In this document: positions 26,680 to 36,962 of the stretch, piece by piece
How positions within the stretch are numbered: position 1 is the stretch's first letter
Layout: the number at the start of each line of letters is the position of its first letter
Source of the DNA: Burhinus oedicnemus
Lineage: Eukaryota > Chordata > Aves > Charadriiformes > Burhinidae
Length of the DNA stretch: 64,000 nucleotides
Direction: 5' to 3'
NCBI GenBank assembly: GCA_008921705.1
Contig: VFFE01007917.1
Location: 394,946-458,945 of the forward strand
The notes under the pieces: generated by a model
The model's database searches: none
What the model was told of the DNA's origin: nothing
The model's input: only the letters and a program-made list of their open reading frames with translations
Translations under genes and position numbers: made by a program

Positions 26680-28368
26680 CTCAGGTCATTATTTTTAAGC
26701 TGCTCACTTCCCCCACCCAGGTCTCCATGCAGCCCCTCGCTCACTCACACTGGCACTGGGGAAGGGACAACCTTTAGGACAGCCATAAGGGGACAGCAAG
26801 GGCTGCTCACCACCCCCGAAAGAGAAGGTCAGGCTTCAGAGACCTGCCAAAGCTTCAACACACAGCGCTAGCTGTTTGAATTCGACGTAGGCTTTGGTGC
26901 ACACCTTGCCTACGGGGTGGTCACAGCCAGCATGGTGTAAACCAGTGGCATCAGGGACAGCCAGCTAACCAGTCCTCTCAAACCCTAGCAGCGTGCCAGG
27001 GATGCGTGTCAACACCTACTCTGTTTGTTTCTGCACTTTGCTTCTCTTTCAGCTGGCAAAGCCGCTATTCTCAATCAGGAGCAGCTTCAGCCAAGAAAAA
27101 TAAGCATTACCTTACGTTCCCAGGCTTGTTTGTCATTATCACGACGCTCTGCTCTAACTGGGAGGCTGCATTATGCACCACGCTGCCTACTTTCAAATAA
27201 TAAGCTACATGTGTAAATAGGCTCCACTATTTCGAGTTGAATAGCTAACAAATGAGCAAACAAAAACTCCACAGCCCACCACGCTCTCGTTTAACTGACG
27301 CAATGGATGCCTTTATGCATCCCGAAGGTGACACATCCATCATGCTCACGGCTCGAGCAGCTTCTGCATCACTGTCAAAATTCAAATGCACTTGCGCTGG
27401 CTGCAGCCGGCACGCGCGTCGCTGAGGGTCAGGCTGGCACTGCCGGCTCGTCTGCTAGTCTCAGACCTTAAAATTGATGTGATGCTCGCTCCCGCTACAT
27501 CATTATTATCGCAGTTGCTGTGGAGGCTGGAGGCGGATTCAGCTGCGCGAGGTACATCTCCTCACGCCGGGCAGGAAGGGTAGGGTGTTGCGAGGGCATT
27601 TAATCTGAGCAGGGGTCCCGTGGGACACCCCGTCTCCAGATTAGACCATTGCAGCATTCACATAATGAGCCCATATGAATTTCTGAGCACTCTCCTGCCG
27701 CACAGCTTTCCCACTCCATTGAAACCCCTGAAAACGGTGTTTCCTTCATCACAGCTTCACCTCCTTTTGTATTCCTTAATTTTCTTCCAGACCCTGTACT
27801 ATTATCTATTGCAAGAAGAGTTATTTAAGAACCTTTGGACTATAATGGGCTTGGCATTACAGGAAAATAAAGCAGCTCTCCAGGAAACTTGTGCTGATTT
27901 CAGCCTTCCCATTTACGCTGTGATGCATCACACTGTGCTCTAATGTCTCACTAATCTGCAGCTCAATCTGCTGTTAAACGGGCTCGTGATGCAGAAACCG
28001 CTCACTAAGGTTGCTTGATATTCATCTGTTGATTGAATCATTTGCTGCTTGCGATTTGCAAATGCGCCAAAGAGCCAGAAGCCCTTTTTCTTCCAGAAAA
28101 GTTAATTGGATCAGCATCCTGCGCTGGCAGGTGGTACCCTGCTCCTACCCAGACCTCCCCTGACTCCAGCACTGCGGAGGGGCCACCCAGCAGGACGGGG
28201 CACTGGGACCTAGGACACGGCAAGGGACAGAGCCCTCCCAAGCGACCATTTTCTGCAGGAACCAAACACACTGATTTCTCGCAGAGGCCTCGAGCAGCCC
28301 ATGCGGAGATGCAAGTTGCTCTGCTCCAGTGAGGCAGAGCCCTGCCCTGGACTGATGCCCCTGTGGTA

Positions 28369-28765
28369 GAATCATAGAATGGTTAGAGTTGGAAAGAACC
28401 TTAAAGACCATCTAGTTCCAACCCCCTGCCATGGGCAGGGACACCTCCCACTAGACCTGGTTGCTCAAAGCCCCATCCAGCCTGGCCTTGAACACCTCCA
28501 GGGATGGAGCATCCACAGCTTCTCTGGGCAACCTGGGCCAGTGTCTCACCAGCCTCACAGTAAAGAATTTCTTCCTAATATCTAATGGAATCTCCCCTCT
28601 TTCAGTTTAAAACTGTTAGCCCTCATCCTATCGCTACTCTCCCTGACCAAGAGTCCCTCCCCATCTTTCCTGTAGGCCCCCTTCAGATACTGGAAGGCTG
28701 CTATAAGGTCTCCCCGGAACCTTCTCTTCTCTAGGCTCAACAACCCCAACTCTCTCAGCCTCATC
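28369..28765 (-). mobile_element. CR1 LINE fragment, 5'-truncated
   Basis: This is a minus-oriented CR1 3' end. The plus strand starts GAATCATAGAATGGTTAGAG and continues with AACCCCCTGCCATGGGCAGG and TCCAGGGATGGAGCATCC, all classic CR1 segments. The minus strand encodes RLRELGLLSLEKRRFRGDL and AAFQYLKGAYRKDGEGL at the ORF2 C-terminus. The reading frame is then broken by a stop at about 28582, where the frame should run on towards the RLPREV block. It is truncated after the CTCTCTCAGCC block. The sequence is very close to the copy at 32815-33260 and in the same orientation, so both belong to one subfamily. It is immobile. Confidence 0.95.
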
Positions 28766-29961
28766 GCAGCACGGATACCTGGCAGCAGGGCTGGCCACCA
28801 AACCTTGCTTCCATCAGACATTCCCTACGATGAATTTACCCTTCCATACTTCCACCTTTCTCGTTTTTGAGAGCTAATCATTACCAGCAGCTCCATTTGA
28901 CGCATCCCACCCAGCTATTCACAAGCGCAACTACTTTTTTGTGGCCTGAAAATCAAGACCCTGCTTTAGCAACACTTGGGTTTAGCTATTTTTTAATACT
29001 CCAGCATGCAACACACCATTTGCTATCTTCCTCAATAATTAAGCAGTTAGTGCCATTGTCAAAGAAGCACTTAATGACTTTTCCATGAGGTTTCTAACCA
29101 AGTGAGGTCCCAAGCAAGGACGTACCAGGCACCAGGGCTGCATCTCTGTGATTATCTGGCTGTAAATAACGCCTCAGAATATATGGTTTATTGTGGTGAT
29201 AACACACATTTTGTAGGTTACATAAATTGGAGCAATCCTGCTGACAGAGGAAAAATAGTGGTGTGTGATGGTTTCCTCCGGTTGCTAGGAAATAGAGTCA
29301 GTGCTCGGATCCTTACATGCCTCGGTGCACACTCATGACAGATGATAGATTCGGCACATGTGTGGAGCCCAGCCTGTTAGCAAGCCCTGACTGAGGGGAA
29401 AGCAGCAACGCAGTGACAGCGAGATCCATTTAACAGAAATATATGCATTTTTCATTAGCAGAATTACATTTGTTTGCCCAAGGCATTTAGGAAAATGTAA
29501 GCAAAGAATAAAGGTAGATCTAAAGAGACAGGTGGTCCACGCAGGCAAACCCAGAGCGGCTACGCAGATGCGCAAGATGGTCTATGTTAAGGATTTTAAC
29601 ACCCGTCCAAAGCTCTGACATGAACGAGCTGTGATTTTTTTTTTCAAAAATGGTCTTTTATACCACTGATAAGCCCACACAGCCCAAAGGGCCAGATCCA
29701 GCCTCTGCCCCGTGGTCCCTTCCCCGCCGCGGGGGCTCAGTACGGCTGGAAGGCAGGTTCCTCCCCCTCCCCGCGTTACTTTGGGGTTATATTCTCGCGC
29801 GTGGAGTAGCTCAGCCTGGTTCCCGCTTCTGGACATGTTTGCTAAAGCAAATTGCAGTTTGTTCTAGCGGTCTCCTGCTCCAGTTTGCTAGAAATAGCGC
29901 AGCACTTGGTCAAAGCGCATGGAAAGTGGTCAGATAGCAGCAAACGGAGCACCTTTTGGTT

Positions 29962-30019
29962 TATATATATATGTATGTGTGTGTCTATGGGGTTTTTTAA
30001 TATATATATACACACACAC
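29962..30019. repeat. Compound TA/TG and TA/CA dinucleotide tracts
   Basis: A (TA)n tract passing into TG repeats (29962-29984) is followed after about 15 bp by a second (TA)n tract passing into CA repeats (30000-30019). Alternating purine-pyrimidine DNA of this kind can adopt Z-form. Because the TG and CA blocks are not placed symmetrically around the spacer, the pair does not make a simple long hairpin. Confidence 0.9.
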
Positions 30020-30471
30020 TCTGTTGGGTCAGCTAATCCATCATCCTGCCTCCAGGCAGGAACGGCTCTACCAACCCATCCCTGCACGCACCTCTGACCT
30101 GCTTTTAACTATAGCAAAGCTGCATTATATAGACAACATTAAACCGTACAGCTTAAAATAAAGAAAACAACTGTCATGATTACAGCTATGCCCTGTCCAC
30201 AATGTATTTCATACACAACCAAGGGAGCTGATCTGTCTTATTGCGTTGTTGCTATGGCTTTTATCAGACGGTTGCCCCATCAGGACCGCACCGTGCCGGC
30301 AGCGTGCTCCACAGGCACAGAAATGGCCAGCATGAGCCTAATTTGCTTTTTTAGAATGACAAACTTCTCCTAAGAGTCGTTCCTAGAGCGGGCTGGTCTG
30401 TCTGTGCTGCTCTCACCAGAGCAAATGGGACATCCTCTGCCAAACTCAGCAAAACAAGTTCAGAGGAAATT

Positions 30472-30489
30472 AAAAAAAAAAAAAAAAAA
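30472..30489 (+). repeat. A18 homopolymer
   Basis: Eighteen consecutive A bases. No retroelement body is recognised upstream. Confidence 0.95.
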
Positions 30490-32814
30490 GGGTTAGTGAG
30501 GTCGCAGACTGCTTGGTCCCTATAATTAATTATTTGGTACAGATCGATGCCCTTTTTCTTAAGAGATTCCTAAGGATTTGCAGGAGTGCAAGCACACAGG
30601 TGGTATTTCCTTAATTCCTGATGCTCTTTGGTGTAAAAGTCCTTCATTTTGGGTAACCCCCAGGCTGGGCACTGCCCCACGCGTGGAGTGCAGCAGCTAT
30701 AGGCTGCATTGGGGCTGGGATGGTTAAACACTTTCTCCCCCAGCTCCAAAGGGTTTCTCTAGCTCACCACCAACTTGCATGGGAGCAGCACCTCCTGAGC
30801 TCAGTGTCCAGCTGAGGACCAGCGCTCCCAGTAGGACTCTGCCCCACGCCAGCCAGGACTGTCACACACCGGGAAGCAGGAAGAGAGCCCACTTCTATAG
30901 CCTGATAAAAATGTGATTTAATCCCAGTGACACAAAACACTTCCCTAAGCCTTTGAAAGGCCTGCTAATCCTTGATTTGCCCTCAAATTTTTATATTCTC
31001 CTAAGAATGAGGGGTGCTTTGTCTATCGAGTGCCTCTACACTTAATGAGGTTATTGAGGCCTATTAGGGTGCACAGAAAAACATTCTCTCCTGGCTTGGG
31101 CACAGTGGAGCTCAGAGCTTTTGTCTCTCTTAATCCAAGTCCTCCTAGTCTTCTAGCTCTGTTGCTCACAGCCCCCACCCTGGAGTGGCTTGAATTTGTC
31201 CCTTCTTGTTGCAGGGATGGCCATCGCTTCGCTTCAACATCAGTGGAAAGCTCCCCGAACTGACTTTGACGCAGTGCTTTTGTTATTATGTCTTCAGATG
31301 TTTCTGAAGAGCATGCTATGGCTTTTCCTCCATGGCTGGAAGACTAAAGTGGTCCACGGACCCAGATGTATATCTTGGGGTCTATCAGCTGATATAGAGA
31401 TTTATTTAATTTTTTTAAAGCAGAAATCATTCTGTTTCCACAGAAAGCACAGTGGTTTTGTATATGGACGTGCATCAACCCCGCAGCCTTAAACCCTTCA
31501 GCAAAGCAAGGTCACCTCCTTTAACACAGAAGGAAGCAAGGGTCCAACTCGTGCCCAGCATCAGGACAGGAGGACAACGCAGATCCACGTTTTTGGCCTG
31601 CCTCCATCTCCCGTCACAACCATATGGGAAAGGGAACGTGCTTAAATAGCTGGCTGCTCGGAGCAAGGCATTTGCTTTCAGCTGAAGTGAGACATACAAT
31701 TTCCCCAGGATGCACTATTAAAGAGGAAAACCTTTGCCAATGTTATGCTTTATAATGCAATGATTTTCATAACAGCCCAACGTGGTTCATCAGCATGTGA
31801 TCTGGCATGGGATCAGCTTTCCCTTAAACCATCCGAACGGGCTGCGAGAGGTGGGGGAGACAACAGACACAGTATCTGGTTGGGTTTTCAAGCAATCCTT
31901 GCAGCAGCCTCGGTTCATCTCAGCCCACACCGACTCGCACCTTGCTCAGAGCGAAACGCGGCGGCGGCATCCCCTTCCCGCCTTGGCCCAGAACTGGGCA
32001 ACCTCACCTCAGCTCCACACGCCGCCTGCGGTGCCGTGGGCTGAGAGCCCCAGATTGATAGGATTTACTTCATTTTCAGCAAGGAGCTTGTCCCCAAGCA
32101 CTTCCCTCTGTTTACAATGGCCACAGTTAAATAACTACCTAGCGTTACCTGAAAATTCAGGTTAACAGCCTTAAATAATTTCATCTCTTCTTTGAAGGGC
32201 TGCAACACCAGCCCCCCGGCACACAGACCCCCCCACGTGTGCAAGCAGCCCGGCAGAGCCAGGTCCCCTCGGTGAAGCCCCCTCTAGACGCTCAGAAGCA
32301 GCACAGAAGTGCCATCACACCAACGTCTTCTCCTGGGGCAAAGCCCATTTAGGATGTTCCTATGCACCAGAAAAAGAAAGAATTTTTCCCCTCTTTTTTA
32401 CAAATCCGGTTCATTTCAGTGGTGTGATTAACAGAGCGACCTGCAAACTATTGCTGTGACGCTAAAGGATGGGGTGGTAAGGTGTGACATAGGGGTGAGA
32501 GAGCAGGGAGCAGGTTGTGTCCCCAAAGCAAACCCTTCTGCAGCTCTACTGGAAGCCGTGCCGCCTGTGTCTGGGGCAGCCGCAGCCCCTACACACGCAC
32601 ACACTCCTCCACCGCTTCTGATTTTGCACTGGGACGATGCTTTGGGAGGTGGGAGAGGGAAACCAGCTACGGGACTTCCTAGAATTAAACCCTTGCTCCT
32701 TACCACCATTATTTTTAACCCAGATGAGGTCCTCAGCTCAGCTGGATTTTGTACCAGTGAGGGAGGGCAAGGTGGGAGCCAGAACCCAAAGGTATAAGCT
32801 GCTGGGGAAAACAT

Positions 32815-33260
32815 GGAATCATAGAACGGTTAGAGTTGGAAGGGACCTTAAAGATCATCTAGTTCCAACCCCCTGACATGGGCAAGGACACCTCCCACTA
32901 GACCCGGTTGCTCAAAGCCCCGTCCAGCCTGGCCTTGAACACTTCCAGGGATGGAGCATCCACAGCTTCTCTGGGCAACCTGGGCCAGTGTCTCACCAGC
33001 CTCACAGTAAAGGATTTCTTCCCAGTATCTAATCAAAATCTCCCCTCTTTCAGTTTAAAACTGTTACCCCTCGTTCTATTGCTACACTCCTGATAAAAAG
33101 TCCCTCCCCATCTTTCCTGTAGGCCCCATTTAGGTACTGGAAAGGTCTATAAGGTCTCCCCGGAGCCTTCTCTTCTCCAGGCTGAACAACCCCAACTCTC
33201 TCAGCCTGTCCTCACAGCAGAGGTGCTCCAGCCCTCTGATCATCCTCATGGCTGTCCTCA
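32815..33260 (-). mobile_element. CR1 LINE fragment, 5'-truncated
   Basis: This is a minus-oriented CR1 3' end beginning on the plus strand with GGAATCATAGAACGGTTAG. It shares the diagnostic variants of the 28369-28765 copy (GTTAGAGTTGGAA, GGAGCATCCACAGCTTCTC), so the two are sister copies of one subfamily. It extends about 50 bp further 5' in the element, reaching the CAGAGGTGCTCCAGCCCTCTGATCAT-type block near 33220-33245. A small deletion in the GGAAGGCTGCTATAAGG block (about 33140-33155) and other changes break the ORF2 frame, so no long coding remnant survives. Confidence 0.95.
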
Positions 33261-35867
33261 GGAGCAAGGCTAAGGGGGGCTGGAACAAAGCCCTGACCTT
33301 CTAACCCCCCATCCCTGGCTTTAGAAGAGCTGGAGCGTGTTGCGCAGCGCAGTTTGGCACACAGCCCCGTGAAGGCTTGAGCAACTGGGAGACAACATTC
33401 CCCGAGGGAACAAGGAGCTTTAACTTTTGTAGCACAGCAAGCATGCAAACGCAGGATCTTGAGGGAATAAGAAAGAGAAGTTTTGTCATTTCAGCGCTGT
33501 TCTTGGAACGAAGACAAAAAAGCAAAAGAAAACAAAACAGAGCCCCCCCGGGATCCATAAAGAGGAAACTAAAAATATGATAAATAGGCTGGATCATTAT
33601 TTTCTGAAGATGACATATTGCTGCTCATGTTATATATCTAGATTCCCATTGTCACTAAGGATAAAAACTTTGGCACGAAGTAAGTAAAGGAGGAAAAATT
33701 AAATTTCTGCCATTCCACAAACTAATAAATACTGGTAAAGAGCCATCTACTTAAAACTCAAGCCAGAAATTCCAGCCCTGCAGGAGAGGAGGAGGAGAGC
33801 ACCAGCTTTCCTTGCCGACAGCAGGCAAAGGGTTAAGCAAAGGTGTAATTCATCACCTTAGCTTAAACATTAGGAGAAGCTAGGAGAATTGCAAGATCAG
33901 AAAATAACTGCAAAGCGCGTAAAGATAATCGTAAATCTGAGGGAAATAATATGTGCCGATAAATGCTGAGGAGATTATGCTAAAAGACCTTCTGGTTTTA
34001 TAATCAAGCAGTAAGAGCAGCCGGGTACCCCACGGCAGCGCGTTACCTCCTCCAGCGTGGGACACCGTGGCCTGTGTTGTGATTAACCCACAGAAAAGAC
34101 TCCCGGAGGAATCTGGGGATAAAGCAGAAGAGTGGAAAGACGAGTAATATTAAAAATGAATTCAGAGAAGGCAGAAAGCTGGGATCCTTCATGCAGTTTT
34201 AAAGGCACGACAGCGTAACAAGAACAGCAGCCGACAGGGATGGGAAAACCCTCTTTTAGAGATGCTCGGCACCAGGCGTGAAATCTTCAATTTCTGATAT
34301 TAGGGAGGCACCTATACACTAGCACGTTGTGACAAGATTCAACTACCCTGCTGGCTTTCCCAGAAAATAGGGGTCGTGGAGCCAGCCTGTACTCGGAGCT
34401 GGGGAATTTTTCCTCATTTTCTTCCTGACTCTGCTAAGTCATCTTGTAGCAAAGTCTCTCTTGGTATATCTGCTGTTCTTTAACTCTTGATGCCCCAGAA
34501 CAGGACCGGGAAAGTCATGAATTTGTGGGACTTTTTTTGGTCCTTAAGGCTTAAAAACCTGTTCCTGCTCCTTCACATCCCCGCTCCAGGGGGAGGTGGG
34601 TGGGTTGGGATAGAGCTGGCAGGATGCTCAGGGGCAGCCTGCCTCGTCCTGCCCCGGAGCCAGGCAGCACAGGTTTCATAGGGGCTTTTGAGGGATCTGC
34701 TGAACAGCCAGGAAAACACAACCTTTTAAAACCTGAGTTTTTAACATCACTGAATGGTAAAACAGATTCAGGAGTTTTGGTTACGTCGGCAAAACGCCAC
34801 ACCGAGCAGAGGTTAAAAGCGGCGAGGTTTGGTGCTCAGCGGGAGGGTTTGTTGTGCATTGTGAAAACGCCTGTTTAGGTTGGTTTGGGGTTTTTTTTTT
34901 CCTAGTTTAAGCAGCTCTCAGTAAATGATCGCCTACCGAAAGCAGCACACTGCCAGGTGTGATACGAGCAGTTTGATTTGCAGCTCAAAGGTAGCTGCAC
35001 ACCAGGCAGGACACAGGGCTGCCGCTGCCCCAACCTTCAACAGATCTCCTCCGACAGCACAGATCCAGACGTGATGCCCACCTGCACGTGAGCACCAACC
35101 GGGCAACCAAACCACCCGGCACAGAGCAACCGTAACGCGGGCGCTTCTGCCATCACCCTGCCACCAAACACAGACACACCACCACGAGAGCAAGCTCAGC
35201 TCCTTACCCAGGTGGGAAGGAATAAACCCATACAATCACCTTTTTCTCCCCATTCTGGTGTTTTTGAAACTTTACTTTGCCTGCCCCGTGCGTTTCATAA
35301 ATGACGTGCATGGCTAAATAACCAATCTTTGATTTCCCCAGGGCACTGCGGGAAGATGGGGATGGACAGAACACATTCCCCTGACAGGGCTCCATAGGAA
35401 ATCCCACCCTCAAACGTTTTTCCCCTCGCACAGAACACACGGTTTGCTCCCTGTGATGGGAACAGCTCACAGACCCTTCGGCAGGCTCGGTACAACCACA
35501 ACCTCCAGCTCCATCCTGGGAACGCTGCACAAAACTTCCCCTTCTGCATATTAAGGGAAATATCCCCGAGTTACAAAATGCCTTACAGCTACACCTTTGT
35601 CTCGGGGAGAAACGGAATACCGTCAGGTACGGGATAACCCCTGAAGTAAAGGCTTTCAGCACAGTTTGGTGGAAAAGAACAAGGGGAAAGAAAACAGTGA
35701 AGAAAAGGAGATGACCAACTTCTTAAAAGTAGCTCCTGTTTTCAGCCTTCTCCTCCCACACGTTGGAACCAGCCCTTATTCACCTCTGAATCCTGGGCTT
35801 TAGGAAGATACATGTACTACACCAGGCCCTTTAGTGGGCTCCAAAGAGTCAAATTTAATCTAGTAAA

Positions 35868-36008
35868 CCTAAAAAAACCCCCAAAACAAAACAACAACAA
35901 AAAAAAGCAAACCAAACACCAAACTCAAAAAACAACCAAGTTGAGTCTTTGCATTGAATCTAATATCTGGGTAAATCACTATGGAACACCAAGGAGAAAA
36001 AAAAAAAA
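35868..36008 (+). repeat. A-rich and A/C-rich low-complexity DNA
   Basis: A segment of A-runs broken mainly by C (35868-35940) is followed by A12 at 35997-36008. It is simple sequence without a recognised element. Confidence 0.85.
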
Positions 36009-36358
36009 GAGATAGTAAGATGCGTATAAAGTTATCTAATATAAGCCATTCTCCCTTTATCCCTTCGTTTCATAGCAAAAACACAGCCACTATTCACGCT
36101 GCAGAGCTTTTCAGATGAAGTAAATACTGCTACATCCATCCTTCACTGGAAAAACATGGACCCGCAATTTTCACGGGGGCTCATTTCCAACACCACGGCC
36201 CCATCCTGTCTTGGAAGTAATTTCTTTTCTTAATTACACCTATAAAATAAAGAGTCGCTCCTTACATAATTAAAAAGGGCACAATTGATAGATATCTATT
36301 TCTGGTCAATGATCTCACTTTGTTTATGTAGGAAAATTTCCAGAGGGTTCCAAAGACC

Positions 36359-36377
36359 AAAAAAAAAAAAAAAAAAA
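36359..36377 (+). repeat. A19 homopolymer
   Basis: Nineteen consecutive A bases, followed by GGTACCCACC. No retroelement body is recognised. Confidence 0.95.
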
Positions 36378-36900
36378 GGTACCCACCCCCCCAAATTATT
36401 CCCAGACTTCTCCAGTCTGAATGTATTTATTTGCAATAATGATTGCGGCTTTATGCGAGCAGATGGGCAGTCCCTGAGAGGATGATTTGTTTCCCCTCTT
36501 TTCTTACTTCATGATGTATTTTATGATTTCAGCAGGTCAGTGGCTGCCATGTGTTTCTTTCTAATCTGCGAGCGCTTTTCGTTTGCCTCATTCTTGGCAG
36601 CCGTCGTATTTACCAAAGAGATCAGACACGGACAGATGATGGCAGGGATCCAGGCTCCTTGAGAGTTCAGCGCTTGGATGTTGGCAGCAAATAAAGATAT
36701 ATGGATTGCTGTTGTTGGTTCAAACTTACAGGGGCTTTTTCCCCTCATTATATTTCAGTTTATATGCGCACATATATGTATACATATATAGGTGTGTGCT
36801 CACATACGTGGGTTTTTAAATTCTCTTTGTGATACCCTCAACCAGATAGAATACAGATGAGCTCTTATACAAAGAACAATAGATGTCAACTAGATTACTA

Positions 36901-36962
36901 CCCCCTCCTTTTTCTTCTTCCTTTTTTTCCCTTTTTTTTCCCCCCCTTTTTTTTCTTTTTTT
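36901..36962 (+). repeat. 62-nt pure polypyrimidine tract with mirror repeat
   Basis: Every base from 36901 to 36962 is C or T. The 3' part reads T7-C3-T8-C7-T8-C-T7, giving a perfect 25-nt mirror repeat (C-T8-C7-T8-C at 36931-36955) centred on 36943. Such polypurine-polypyrimidine mirror repeats can form intramolecular triplex (H-DNA). The tract ends in ATAG, so it also resembles a splice acceptor, but no plausible exon follows. Confidence 0.93.

Larger units (their letters stand above)
20605..28368. other. Unique non-coding stretch with a CpG-rich patch
   Basis: No gene is recognised. A plus-strand open frame at 23756-23938 encodes a hydrophobic run but has no recognised homology and overlaps an open frame on the minus strand. 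The stretch includes a CpG-rich patch with a small hairpin at 24.06-24.61 kb, a C10 run (24221-24230), a GTTTT microsatellite (26658-26679) and a candidate regulatory element near 27.9-28.1 kb. Confidence 0.55.
28766..32814. other. Unique non-coding stretch between two CR1 copies
   Basis: No gene is recognised. It contains a compound TA/TG/CA microsatellite (29962-30019) and A18 (30472-30489). Open frames are around 130 codons or less, with no domain. Confidence 0.55.
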
